From JAPORY01 sp965215385 (lineage in GTDB: Bacteria; Pseudomonadota; Alphaproteobacteria; Rhodobacterales; Rhodobacteraceae): a stretch of 64,000 nucleotides of DNA. A program made the translations under genes and the position numbers. The notes beneath the pieces are model-generated. The model made no database searches. It had not been told where the DNA came from and saw only the letters and a program-made list of their open reading frames with translations. The stretch lies in the NCBI GenBank assembly GCA_965215385.1, contig OZ244059.1, forward strand, positions 3,100,001-3,164,000. Reading direction: 5' to 3'. Positions 26,366 through 35,444 of the stretch are shown piece by piece; position 1 is the first letter of the stretch, and each line of letters starts with the position of its first letter.

Positions 26366-27607
26366 TTAGGATCGGGCGGGTAACGTGTCGGGATTGATGC
26401 CGCCCCGCCGCAAAATATAGCTCTGAAATGAGGGTATCGGGCAAGTCAATCCCATCCCGTCTAACGTTTCTTGTAACGCGCCACAATGGACGAGATGGGT
26501 TACAAATTCGGCTGGCGTGTGACTGGGAGGGATTTCAAGATAAGCCCCCTCATCCTCTGAACCATACGATATGAGTTTTTCTCGGAGTGTAGCTGAATCC
26601 AGCGGTGTTCCCTTGCTCTCGGCCAACCCAACGTCGTAGAGCACTCGCGCCGTTAACTTTGGTGAATAGCGCATCGCTTCGCTGTATTGGGTCTGATAAT
26701 ATCCCTCCCGAAGCCAATCAGCACGGGACTGCACCACCTCCCAATCGGGGATCCGGTCGGCGTCGCCATCGACCCCTTCGATGAGGAGTGACTCTGCCAG
26801 AGCCTGCTGGGCCCAGTGGAGATGGCGTGGCCAGCCGTCGGCGGGGGACATCAGGTCATCGATCTGGCTACGTTGTGCCCCGATAGCAATCCCGAAATGT
26901 GCGCACCATTTGTCAGTCAATTCATCGCGTTCCTTGGCGTCAAAACTGCCGACCGAAAACGGCCGCAGACCGTGAGTTAAGCCCAAATCTTGGATCACCG
27001 ATTGCGTATCACCGAGCCCCGCCAGTACGAGTGTGATGGGCAATGTCGTCGACGCATCATGGATTTGCTGCATGAATTGGGCATGGGGGCCGCACTTGTT
27101 GTGTGCGAATCGTTGTACTTCATCCACGGCGACAATCACTGGTGCCGTCCAATCGGAACGCGGTCGCATCTGCAGAAGTTCATTCAGGTCCGCGCACGCG
27201 GGAATTTGAAGATTTGTCATCTGTGGAAGCCTTTGGAACCAACCTGCCCCAAAGCGTGTCCAGAGCTCAAACCACTGTTCACTTCCAGCCGCCCCGGCAA
27301 ACGCAATCGCTCGAGTAATATTCGGAAGGTTTGTTTCTAAATCGGTGTTGCTGATTTTAACAACCCTAGCATTGACGTCGTCTGGTGCGCGGCGTTCCAG
27401 TTCGCTTAGAATCGAACTTTTCCCCGCACCCGGTGCGCCCTGTATTATGGTCGTACTGCCAGGGATCCCTTCCATCTTTTCGCCAGTTCTGCGAATCTTT
27501 GTGAGAACATGTTGCAGAATATCCGCCCGTCCAACGAAGACTGGCGGTGGCGTTTTTTCCCCATCGTCAACAAAGTTCTGTAAGCGTTTTTGGCAAAATT
27601 CCGCCAT
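26366..27607 (-). CDS. AAA-type ATPase of unknown role
   Basis: A 413-residue P-loop ATPase. After an N-terminal PPPVFVGRADIL typical of AAA/STAND proteins come Walker A GAPGAGKSS (about residue 56) and Walker B VIVAVDEVQRFAH (about 165). The sequence ITLVLAGLGDTQ (about 200) would be the sensor-1 segment. The C-terminal 150 residues are alpha-helical with no named domain. The start is ATG 27607 (MAEFCQKRL). A 45-base scrap similar to its C-terminal coding sequence occurs at 31861-31905, so a paralogue has been lost nearby. The gene stands among toxin-antitoxin-like ruins. Function is unknown; helicase-loader or defence ATPase are possible, not shown. Confidence 0.8.
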   Translation of the reverse strand: MAEFCQKRLQNFVDDGEKTPPPVFVGRADILQHVLTKIRRTGEKMEGIPGSTTIIQGAPGAGKSSILSELERRAPDDVNARVVKISNTDLETNLPNITRAIAFAGAAGSEQWFELWTRFGAGWFQRLPQMTNLQIPACADLNELLQMRPRSDWTAPVIVAVDEVQRFAHNKCGPHAQFMQQIHDASTTLPITLVLAGLGDTQSVIQDLGLTHGLRPFSVGSFDAKERDELTDKWCAHFGIAIGAQRSQIDDLMSPADGWPRHLHWAQQALAESLLIEGVDGDADRIPDWEVVQSRADWLREGYYQTQYSEAMRYSPKLTARVLYDVGLAESKGTPLDSATLREKLISYGSEDEGAYLEIPPSHTPAEFVTHLVHCGALQETLDGMGLTCPIPSFQSYILRRGGINPDTLPARS

Positions 27608-27639
27608 GACGACCATTCCCTTAGTCGATTTGATCCACC

Positions 27640-27956
27640 GCGCCGCAAAACCTCGTCCTTTAGCTCAAGAAAATAAGTCGCAATGTTATCGAAATGTATT
27701 TGCTTCCGCCTTGATTGTTTAGCACCTTTGTCGGTAGACATCTAAAGCGTTCAGACAGCGACTTTCGACATATGTTGTAGAGACGACAGATTAACGAAAA
27801 CCAAGTATTCTGCGTGGAGACTTCGAAAGTCAAATTTAGTAGCGGCGGAAGAGCAATCCGTCTCTGCTTGTCGAGGCTTGCATGAGACGCGCATATTCCT
27901 CGCTGTGGCCGATGAGGCAAGAAAACCCGTCCTTTGGGTAGAAGAGTGGTCACCTT
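27640..27956 (+). mobile_element. Remnant of an IS200/IS605-type (TnpB) right end
   Basis: This stretch matches 32320-32645 along most of its length and, more weakly, 57690-58036. Shared blocks include CGTTCAGACAGC-ACTTTCGAC, GTAGAGACGACAGA-TAACGAAA and GATGAGGCAAGAA, and all end in a sequence like GGGGAGTAGTCAC. Translation of the longest copy (57-58 kb) shows the end of a TnpB protein, so these are decayed right ends. No intact frame is present. Confidence 0.6.
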
Positions 27957-28085
27957 ATCGTCTGCATTAAGTATCGGAAATTCACCCTCTTGCATCAATG
28001 CAATTAGAACTCGATTTAAGTCGGCAAAACTAGCCGGTGTTTCGTTTGCCAAAACGTGGCCAAGAGCTACAGTGATTTTCTGCAA
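27957..28085 (-). pseudogene. Truncated gene end beside an IS remnant
   Basis: About 43 codons on the minus strand (VALGHVLANETPASFADLN and following, to ILNADDK) read into the IS605-type remnant at 27956 and stop making sense there. The residue pattern looks like real protein, but I do not recognise the family. It is probably the N-terminal end of a gene cut by the element. Confidence 0.4.
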
Positions 28086-28343
28086 CTAAACCAAAGAGTT
28101 TTTGCGGTATCGCCTACGGCAACTCTACCTTCATTTGATCTTAACCGAGTTCACTAAAGTGCGATAGTGGAATATTTTCTGGATCCTACATGCCATCCCA
28201 TCCCAACATTCCAAAGTCGCTTCGGCCTTTGTGTTCGAAAGTGTTCTAATTTTCCAGTGCAAATTTCTGTTCTAGTAACGTCGCCAATATCCTTCTGACA
28301 TCGGATGTCGGCAGTCGACACCGTGGATGGGTGTGGATTGTCG

Positions 28344-28757
28344 TTAGAGCTTCGTGGAGTGCTCGGCCCTGGTAATGCCACCGTTGAGAAGTTCTTCGAC
28401 GATCCAAAGAATACCCGGCGTTGCGACGTCTTGCTCGTCCGCCAGTGTTCGCAGGGCACCATCGCCAGTCAGCAGTGTCCACCTTCTCGACTCAGCAAGC
28501 GAGAACGCAAACGAGTCAGGCTTTGAGAGAACCTTGATTTCGCGGCGTAAGCTTGTCGCTCTGGTGAGTTCTGCTGGAGAAAGCTCGATAATGTCCAAAC
28601 CGAGAGCCACCAAGCGATCCTCGAGTTCACCGTTGAGTTCCCGCTTGAAAAGTAGATCAGAAACACAGAATCGATACGGCAGCTTGAACAAGTCTTAGAG
28701 TAGATTTCCGCGATCAAGATCAATGATTGCGGAAGTGTCTGAAACAAGGATTGACAA
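28344..28757 (-). pseudogene. PIN-domain (VapC-like) protein interrupted by one stop
   Basis: Read from TTG 28757, the minus strand gives SILVSDTSAIIDLDRGNLL, a TAA at 28695-28697, and then DLFKLPYRFCVSDLLFKREL, PDSFAFSLAESRRWTLLTGD and GILWIVEELLNGG. The acidic residues of a PIN ribonuclease are visible: D in VSDTS, E in the middle helix, D in PDSF and D in TGDGAL. The single stop falls at codon 21, in the loop after the first helix. PIN toxins of this type are commonly paired with an antitoxin; here the next gene upstream (28760-29833) is an XRE-ImmA gene, also broken. The gene starts three bases after that gene's stop. Confidence 0.78.
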
Positions 28758-28759
28758 AT

Positions 28760-29833
28760 TTACCTAGCCGGATCATCTAACCTTACACCGAGTTCGCGAA
28801 CCGTGATGCCAAGTAATTTGGCCACTCGCGATTCGCCGATCAAATTCTCTGCGAGGGCACGATAGCACAGGTGCTCAAATCGCTTCGGTTCCTCCAGTTC
28901 CGGCTTGAGCGCAGCAAGCTCCTCATAGCGTGGCTTGCGCCAACCTTGATTATTAAAAAGCTTGAAGAGCCTCACAAACGTACTCCGCTTTAAGATCCTA
29001 AGGTCTTTGCACCTGTAGGCAATAGCCTGATAGCTCACGCCAAATCGCTCTTTGAGAGCGGCAAGCTCCCCAAGAAAAACTGAGGACCTGTTTGACCCCA
29101 TCTCCGCTCTGAACGTATCTGCGGGCATCAGAAATACGCCAGCAAATCTGTATGCCGCCTTTTCGATTTCCTCATCGCTCATACTAGGGGCTGGGTCAAT
29201 TACCATGTGACCAAGCTCGTGGGCAAGCGTAAACCGCTTACGCTCTGCCCAAGCACCACCATTCACGACGACCACACAGGCCGCCATTTGATCCTTACGC
29301 CGAACTCTTGCGGCCAGCCCATCAATGTTTTCAAGCGCGAGCGAGAGGACCTTGACTCCGCGTTCCTCAAGCAACGCAGCCAATTGAGGAATGGGATCGT
29401 TGCCCAAACCCCAATCTTCGCGAACCGAGCGTGCCGCCTGTTTAGCATCCCGAATTTCGAGGACTGGATACGGTGCGCTTCGTGGCTTCTCCCAGTCAAC
29501 GTTTTTAAGACGCAATAAGTCTTCGATGGCGAGATACCGTTCCAAAAGGTGTATCCATTTGGCTTCAATTGCCGCTTCTTCGCGCACTGACGTGCTCGGC
29601 TTCTTCCGAAATTCGACACTCTGCAGTACGAGATGATCTTCGCTCAGAAGGTGCTCTTCTGTCACGTTCAAGGCCGAGGTTAGGGCAAGGAGCACCCCCG
29701 AGCGTGGCATGTTTTCGTTTCATTCGTAGTTTCCAATCGCTTGCGCAGAAACCAGTCCATCCATGCGTGCCGAGAGGTCGCGCAACGACAGTCCAGCCGC
29801 GGCGCGAGCGATGCGTAGCCTGCGTCCAATCAT
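28760..29833 (-). pseudogene. XRE-family HTH / ImmA-IrrE metallopeptidase-domain gene interrupted by one stop
   Basis: From ATG 29833 the minus strand encodes a helix-turn-helix start (MIGRRLRIARAAAGLSLRDL, then SAQAIGNYE), a TGA at 29720-29722, and a 316-codon continuation in the same frame. The continuation contains the ImmA/IrrE zinc-protease motif TLAHELGHMVID (about residue 177) and a helical C-terminus ending RELGVRLDDPAR. COG2856-type proteins of this layout act as regulators or antitoxins by cleaving partner repressors. The single TGA replaces a codon that is probably Arg in relatives. A downstream start could still give the protease domain, but without the DNA-binding part. The adjoining PIN gene is broken too. 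Confidence 0.8.
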
Positions 29834-30381
29834 AGGAAGCCATCCTTTCTGGCCGTTTACTAACGTATCAAATTTACGGGAATATGTATACCGAATGGCA
29901 ATTTATTGAGCACGCTCGCGGTGACGCGTCCGAGTCGGATTAAGACATGGGTAAAATTGTAAACCGATGTCTTTGCCAACGGGAGGAAAGGACAAGGTGG
30001 TCATCGACTAAGCGAGAGCGGTAATGAACCGGTAGTTTGCCAGAGAGTTGCCGAAAGGCATTCAAAAGATAACCGACCTTCCCAACGATGAACTCAGCCA
30101 TCTGTGGGATTCCATCATCGTCAGTGATGATCTGAAGACCCAGTTTTTATCCCAAGCGTTCTGAATTTCGCGGCGACGCCCAAAGTCTTGCACGGTGTTG
30201 ACGTGCGCGTCGGAGAAAAATGTGCCGGAAATTCTTGGGACATTGCCGATTTTGTGGAAAAATGTGGCGCACGCAAACCCTGATTTTGAATTAGTGGGTT
30301 AAATCGCTTATATCCACCGATCTTTTTCGCATGTCTTCCCACTCCGTTGTTTTTGCAAGCGCCTCTATAAATAAAAACAGT
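29834..30381. other. Region with a helicase/AAA scrap and an IS end
   Basis: Bases 30040-30150 read in one plus frame as FARELPKGIQKITDLPNDEL, then SHLWDSIIVSDDLKTQFLSQ, followed by a stop. This resembles the segment before the P-loop of TRIP13/Pch2-like AAA ATPases, but the match is from memory of the pattern only. From about 30165 to 30365 the text matches the right end of the DDE element at 36480-36690 and 56300-56500. Nothing else is recognised. Confidence 0.45.
30165..30365 (+). mobile_element. Right-end remnant of the 35.4-kb DDE element family
   Basis: Shares with 36490-36690 and 56310-56490 blocks such as GTTG-CGTGCGC-TCGG, then CGCCGATTTT-TGG, AGTGGGTTA-ATCGCTTATAT and CCGTTGTTTTTGCAAGC. 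Only the non-coding right end is left. Confidence 0.65.
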
Positions 30382-31635
30382 TCATTGCCATAACGCACCA
30401 AACGGTATCAGGTAGATGTCCTTTTCATAAGCGATAACTCTTGGTGCGTTACACAATACTATTCCGCAATGAAAGTCACCGCCGGTGTTGGCTTGCAATT
30501 CTTTGATTCCCGTAAAATCTTGATCTGTGATATTTTCCGTATTCTTAACCTCCAACGCCACGAGTTTGTTCTGCCTTTCGAGGATAAAATCGACCTCTCG
30601 CCCGTTGCTGGTTCGATAGAAGCTGATTGTTGCTCGCTGACCTGTAGCATTGTTTTGCTTGCAAAGTTCGCAGAAAACGAAGTTTTCCAATACGTGACCA
30701 AATCGCATCGGGTTATTTCTTGATAGATCGGCAGGCGTACTCTCCAAGAGATGACATAACAACATCGTGTCGTGGAAGTATAATTTTTTCGCCTTGACCA
30801 GCCGTTTTGTGATTTTTCGGTGCCACGGTCTCAGGGCATTTGTAATAAACAAGCCACTCAATAGCGTACGGTAATTGCGGGTTGTTACGGCATTCAATCC
30901 GATTTCACGACCAATGCCGGCGTCATTGACGAGGCTACCAGCCCGTGCAGCCAGCGATTGCAACAAAATCGGCATGAGTTCGGTTTTTTCCAAATTATAA
31001 ATGGAACGCGAGTCATTGAGGGTTATTTGTTGAATATAATTGTTGAACCAATGGCCAATCATCGCTTGAGAGCACCGGGCTAACTCTGGATACGTCGCCT
31101 TACGAATAATATCTGTTAATTGGATGTTACTTACTGTGATATCCGAAAAGTCCTTCGAGAAACATCTTTCAATAAAATCGTGCGTTCGGTTCATAACCTC
31201 CGCCGCACTCAATGGTAACAAAGTCAATGTTGCCATGCGTCCGACCATAGCATTCGCGAGTTCCGGGATCACCGCCAAGTTCGCCGACCCCGTAAGAAGA
31301 TAGAGGCCATTAGGATTCGTATCATTGTGAAGTGCTTCCTGACGATGCTCATCAATAAGAATTTTCAAGGGTCTGAAAATCTCTTGAGCTAACTGGACTT
31401 CATCAATGATGAGTGGCTTGCCCGATTCACGAATATAACTCAGCGGATTGCGCTGGGCGGCAGAGCGTTCCAGCAGATTATCAAATGTTATGACTTTCGC
31501 CCCAAAGTCATCTGCCAATAAGTCACCTACAAGCGTTGTTTTTCCCGATTGACGTGGCCCATTGATATACACCGCCGGGAAATATTTTAGGGCGTCCAAA
31601 ACAAGCGGCTTTAATTGGCGATTTATCGGTTTCAT
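30382..31635 (-). CDS. AAA ATPase with DUF4143 C-terminal domain
   Basis: A 417-residue protein of the widespread AAA_14/DUF4143 family. Walker A is INGPRQSGKTTLVGD (about residues 24-38), Walker B PLIIDEVQLAQ (about 93-103), and the sensor region YLLTGSANLAVIP (about 131). The C-terminal DUF4143 part has RTSNGREVDFILERQNKLVALEVK, the nuclease-like Asp/Glu/Lys arrangement typical of the family. The ATG start gives a normal length. No partner gene is evident; it lies between scraps of one DDE-element family. These ATPases are common in bacteria and archaea, with no settled function. Confidence 0.9.
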   Translation of the reverse strand: MKPINRQLKPLVLDALKYFPAVYINGPRQSGKTTLVGDLLADDFGAKVITFDNLLERSAAQRNPLSYIRESGKPLIIDEVQLAQEIFRPLKILIDEHRQEALHNDTNPNGLYLLTGSANLAVIPELANAMVGRMATLTLLPLSAAEVMNRTHDFIERCFSKDFSDITVSNIQLTDIIRKATYPELARCSQAMIGHWFNNYIQQITLNDSRSIYNLEKTELMPILLQSLAARAGSLVNDAGIGREIGLNAVTTRNYRTLLSGLFITNALRPWHRKITKRLVKAKKLYFHDTMLLCHLLESTPADLSRNNPMRFGHVLENFVFCELCKQNNATGQRATISFYRTSNGREVDFILERQNKLVALEVKNTENITDQDFTGIKELQANTGGDFHCGIVLCNAPRVIAYEKDIYLIPFGALWQ

Positions 31636-31711
31636 ATGGCACCAACCCTTTTCAAAACGAAATTATACCTTTCTAAAAGTGAAATGCAACTTTTGTTTTT
31701 GCAATTTTGTT

Positions 31712-31858
31712 GTGTCGCTGTTCTGGGTATGAAGCCGGTCGAGACCTTTATCAGACGCATTCGTACGGGCGTGGTCGTCCCCTTTCAAACCACTGGGACT
31801 TGGTGCTGATCTTCATCACCAAGGCGGTTAGGCACATAGCGACCACGCTGGCGTTGAT
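31712..31858 (+). mobile_element. Left-end remnant of the 35.4-kb DDE element family
   Basis: Matches 35450-35600: GGAAGCCGGTTGAGACGTTTAT-type text, AGACGCATTCGTA-GG, GTCGTCCCC, ATCACCAAGGCGGTT-like blocks. No coding part follows. The right end of the same family lies on the other side of the DUF4143 gene (30165-30365), in the reverse order expected of a single copy. Confidence 0.6.
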
Positions 31859-31860
31859 TG

Positions 31861-31905
31861 CTCGTTTCTTGTAGCGCACCACAATGAACGATATCGGTTA
31901 CAACG
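31861..31905 (-). pseudogene. 45-base scrap of a paralogue of the AAA ATPase at 26.4-27.6 kb
   Basis: On the minus strand this reads VTDIVHCGALQET, against VTHLVHCGALQET in the intact gene, and the DNA agrees at about 33 of 38 positions. It is the only part left of that copy. Confidence 0.45.
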
Positions 31906-31978
31906 GCGCGTATGTTTCGTTTAGACGGCAAGTAGTCCGGCGGATGCAGAGTTTACGGCCTATCAATGAAGGAAGCTG

Positions 31979-32267
31979 CTGCGGGGATGATGTCCGACCC
32001 TTGTTACCCGGCGAAATCCTCCAGCATGCGTTTCTCGAGAATCTTGGTATTTCAGCGATTGGACTGGCCAAGGCGACCGGCGCAACACGAACCTGTATTG
32101 AACGGTTGGAGCGGAAGCAAACGCGTGTAACCCGGACACCGCTCTTCGCTTGGCCAAAGCCCTTCGGGCAACCCCCGAATTCTGGATCACTATGCAGTCG
32201 AATTTTGATATGATGGCCGAACGCAAGACGGTCGACGTTTCAGGCATTAAGCCGCTCGTTGTGACCC
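31979..32267 (+). pseudogene. HigA-like antitoxin, frameshifted
   Basis: The sequence VRPLLPGEILQHAFLENLGI, then SAIGLAKATGATRTCIERL matches HigA-type XRE antitoxins (PGEIL then a helix-turn-helix). After about 32125 the reading continues in the next frame as DTALRLAKALRATPEFWITM, NFDMMAERKTVDVSGIKPL, the normal end of the family. One frameshift near 32125-32130 therefore breaks the gene. No HigB toxin gene was seen next to it. Downstream the frame merges with an IS605-type remnant. Confidence 0.75.
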
Positions 32268-32319
32268 AGCCGCTCGGAGAAAGCACAAGAACTAGCGTCG
32301 AAAATATTGGGGCTAAAGC

Positions 32320-32645
32320 TCGCATTGCCCAACGCGCCGAAAAACCTCGTCCTTTGCGTCGAGGACAAAAGGCACATTTTTTTCGAAATGTTTCTGTCTC
32401 GGTATAAATGTTGGCACCCTTGCGGGCAGGTGCCGAAAGCGTTCAGACAGCAACTTTCGACACGTGTCGTAGAGACGACAGAGTAACGAAAGCCAAGCAA
32501 TCTGAGTGGAAACCCTGAAAGTCAAATTACGTAACGGCGGAAAGGCTAATGATCTCTGCTTGGCGAGGCTTGCACAAGACGAGCATATTGCTCGCTGTAG
32601 CCGATGAGGCAAGAAGGCTTGTCCTTCGGGTCGGGGAGTAGTCAC
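32320..32645 (+). mobile_element. Second IS200/IS605-type right-end remnant
   Basis: Closely parallel to 27640-27956, with conserved blocks such as AACCTCGTCCTTTG, TTCAGACAGCAACTTTCGAC, GAGACGACAGAGTAACGAAA and the end GGTCGGGGAGTAGTCAC. It has no intact frame. It follows directly on the broken HigA-like gene. Confidence 0.6.
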
Positions 32646-33152
32646 TGATCGTGCAAAGCATGCTTAGAAACAAAATCGCCCCCTCTTTGCAGAGTTGCTG
32701 ATGTGCAAGCACTAAACACATGACGTGAAGCGTAATCAGTCCAACGTGTTGGCCTAACGATACGTGGGTCAGACGCTTCTGTTCTTTTCGGAACAGAGCC
32801 GACAGATGCGACCAGTGGTCAAAATTATGTGCGTAAGTTAGGTGACCATTGCTTGACTTTCACAAGCGCGAGTTTTTGTCCGGTCTGCCCAAATATTGAG
32901 CCGTGTGAGCATTTCTCTTCGGACCGTGTCAATTCTTCGGGCGTTTCTGCGCACTGCTTCGTCCAAGCCCATTGCGAATCTATGTGCATTGAGCCTCGTG
33001 ACCGAATTCGGCGACGACCCTTTCGTCACCATTTCCAATTGACGCGTCGGTCACGCCGTTGAATACGGCAAACGATATGCTAAGAGTAGGGGAAATTTGG
33101 TGGCTCGTTAAGTCAACGAAATACCATAATACACGGATAGTGCCCATATATT
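32646..33152. other. Intergenic stretch without a recognised gene
   Basis: Short frames exist on both strands (for example 32829-33062), none with a family resemblance. The promoter of gph is presumably just upstream of 33153. Confidence 0.4.
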
Positions 33153-33815
33153 ATGCGAACTGTCATCTTTGATTTAGACGGCACACTGGCGGACACGAGC
33201 GGTGATCTTATCGCGGCGGCCAACCAGTGTTTTCGTCAGCTAGGTTATGGGGACTTGCTTGATCCAAAAACTGATGCGGGTATTGCTCTTCGAGGTGGCA
33301 GAATGATGCTACGAACGGGCCTAAAGCGGTGCAATCGGCTTGATGAAAAACTGGTCAGAAAACTATATCCCGAACTGCTAGCGTACTACGAGCAGGCCCT
33401 TGATCACCACACCTTCGTATATCCAGGTGCCATGGAAGCCGTTGAGCAAATGCGGCGAATGCAGATAGCGGTGGGGATTTGTACGAATAAACCCGAGGGG
33501 TTAGCTGACTTATTGCTTACCCGCCTGGGGGTGCGTCACGAGTTTGGCTCTTTGGTCGGAGCAAATACGCTCTCCGTCAGTAAACCGCATCCCGATCCGC
33601 TGTTTGAAGCGGTGCGGCGTGTCGGCGGTGATCCCACTCGGTCTTGCTTAGTCGGAGACAGCATTACAGATCGCGATACCGCGAGGGCAGCCAATATGCC
33701 GTCGATCCTTGTGACTTTTGGTCCTGCCGGTGAAGACATGGCAGCGCTCGAACCCGATGCGCTGCTGGCGAGCTACGCGGATTTACCGGTGCTTGCAAAC
33801 CGCCTACTGAGTTAA
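33153..33815 (+). CDS. gph: Phosphoglycolate phosphatase-type HAD hydrolase
   Basis: A 220-residue HAD-superfamily phosphatase. Motif I is VIFDLDGTLADTSGDLI (nucleophile Asp plus Asp two residues on), motif II ICTNKPEGLADLLL, and motif III/IV SKPHPDPLFEAVRRVGG with CLVGDSITDRDTARAA. The layout and length match alphaproteobacterial Gph, which removes phosphate from 2-phosphoglycolate formed by DNA repair or oxygenase activity of Rubisco. HAD enzymes of this group have broad specificity, so the substrate is a family-level inference. An aminotransferase gene follows after 14 bases. Confidence 0.88.
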   Translation: MRTVIFDLDGTLADTSGDLIAAANQCFRQLGYGDLLDPKTDAGIALRGGRMMLRTGLKRCNRLDEKLVRKLYPELLAYYEQALDHHTFVYPGAMEAVEQMRRMQIAVGICTNKPEGLADLLLTRLGVRHEFGSLVGANTLSVSKPHPDPLFEAVRRVGGDPTRSCLVGDSITDRDTARAANMPSILVTFGPAGEDMAALEPDALLASYADLPVLANRLLS

Positions 33816-33829
33816 GTCGGAAAACTACG

Positions 33830-35089
33830 GTGAAGTCAGATAATCAGACCGCGAGAGGTATTGCAAGAAATCGCCATGGCGTCCGTTCGGACGAATGTTT
33901 TGCGGGCAGCTTTACACAGCAAGAGCCGATTCCTGATGAAGCGATCACCGCCGCGACGCGTGTGCTTCGTCACGGGCGCTTACATCGATACAATACCGTC
34001 GACGATGAATTGGCAGAGACGTCTCTGCTGGAGCAAGAATTTGCGCAATACATCGGTGCAAAATATGCCTTGGCACTTGGTTCAGGTGGGCAAGCAATCA
34101 CCACTGCATTGCGAGCATCGTCGGCCAATCCCGCAAAAAAGGTCTTGACCAACGCGTTCACGTTGCCGCCCGTTCCGGGTGCCGTCATCGCGACCGGAGC
34201 TGAACCAATTTTGGTCGGTATCACGGAAGATTTGACGATTGATTTCGAGGATCTTGAAGCAAAGGTCGATCAGGCAAGCGTCTTGCTGTTAAGTCACATG
34301 CGGGGCCATATTTGCGATATGGATAAATTGATGGCGATCTGCGACGCTGCCAAGGTTACCGTGATCGAAGATTGCGCACACACCATGGGAGCAAATTGGA
34401 ACGGCTTACCAACTGGGCGCTTTGGCAAAATTGGTTGCTTTTCTAGTCAAACCTACAAGCACATGAACTCGGGAGAGGGTGGCCTGCTGGTTACCGATGA
34501 TCCAGAAATTGCCGCCCGAGCGATCCTCCTATCAGGTTCGTACATGCTATATCAAAGGCATCTCTCGCTACCGCCATCTTCAGTTTTTGATCGAATGAGG
34601 CACGATGTGCCCAATCTATCCTGCCGCATGGATAACCTGCGCGCTGCCATTCTTCGGCCGCAGTTGCGTCAATTACCGCAGCAAACGCGCCGCTGGAACG
34701 TACGCTATCAAAAACTAGAGGATGGGTTACAGGATACACCGGGGTTACAACTCGTGAAGCGGCCTCAGAAAGAAGCTTTCGTCGGGTCGTCGATTCAATT
34801 TCTGCTATTGGATTGGCCAGAGGCAAACATTCGTTCAGCCGTTAACCGCTGTGCTAGCAGAGGCGTCGAGTTGAAGTGGTTTGGTGCCAAACAGCCTGTC
34901 GGCTTTACGTCGACTTACCAGAATTGGAATTATCTATCCGCTCCCGCAATGCTAGAAACTGACCACGTCCTCAAAGCAATCGTTGACATGCGAATACCGT
35001 TGACCTTTGAGTTAGATGATTGTGAGTTGATTGCCCGCATAATTCGACAAGAAGTTGCGACCGAATATCAGCAGATATCGCGTTCCTAG
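33830..35089 (+). CDS. DegT/DnrJ/EryC1-family PLP-dependent aminotransferase
   Basis: A 419-residue protein of the sugar aminotransferase family. The PLP-binding region is CFSSQTYKHMNSGEGGLLVTDD, with Lys in TYKHM as the Schiff-base residue. The cofactor-phosphate region ALGSGGQAITTAL (about residue 83), the acidic motif VIEDCAHTMGANWNG (about 180), and the FTLPPVPGAVIATGAEPI segment are as expected. The start is GTG 33830. Such enzymes usually aminate nucleotide-linked keto-sugars for surface polysaccharides or antibiotics; with no sugar-pathway neighbours here the substrate is unknown. It probably shares a transcript with gph. Confidence 0.88.
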   Translation: MKSDNQTARGIARNRHGVRSDECFAGSFTQQEPIPDEAITAATRVLRHGRLHRYNTVDDELAETSLLEQEFAQYIGAKYALALGSGGQAITTALRASSANPAKKVLTNAFTLPPVPGAVIATGAEPILVGITEDLTIDFEDLEAKVDQASVLLLSHMRGHICDMDKLMAICDAAKVTVIEDCAHTMGANWNGLPTGRFGKIGCFSSQTYKHMNSGEGGLLVTDDPEIAARAILLSGSYMLYQRHLSLPPSSVFDRMRHDVPNLSCRMDNLRAAILRPQLRQLPQQTRRWNVRYQKLEDGLQDTPGLQLVKRPQKEAFVGSSIQFLLLDWPEANIRSAVNRCASRGVELKWFGAKQPVGFTSTYQNWNYLSAPAMLETDHVLKAIVDMRIPLTFELDDCELIARIIRQEVATEYQQISRS

Positions 35090-35444
35090 TGGGGCTCTTG
35101 CTTGACGCCTAGCCAACAGGTCGAGTTTTGTGATAGGAACTCACACCTTCGCAGGGCTGCCTGCGCCTGTGGTCGTGACTGCGTGAACGCGAAAATAGTT
35201 TAATCAGAGTCTCTTGCAAAATTCATCGTGCGAGCGAATTTTTCCTACGAGCTGGCAATTTTTTTGTGAAAACAGTGAACCTGAGGCAACCGTTTGTATT
35301 AAAGATTGTGAGCAACATAAAATACAGAGAAGGTTGTCCCAGTTCCTCATCAAACACTATTAACGATATCTGGAATCGATTTCAAGGGGAATTATTTCCG
35401 ACCCTGGCTCCGGATCTCGGTCCGTTGACGGCGAACCACCAGCG
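35090..35444. other. Intergenic stretch, no gene recognised
   Basis: About 350 bases between the aminotransferase gene and the DDE element. The frame 35266-35490 is A+T-rich and not family-like. Confidence 0.4.
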
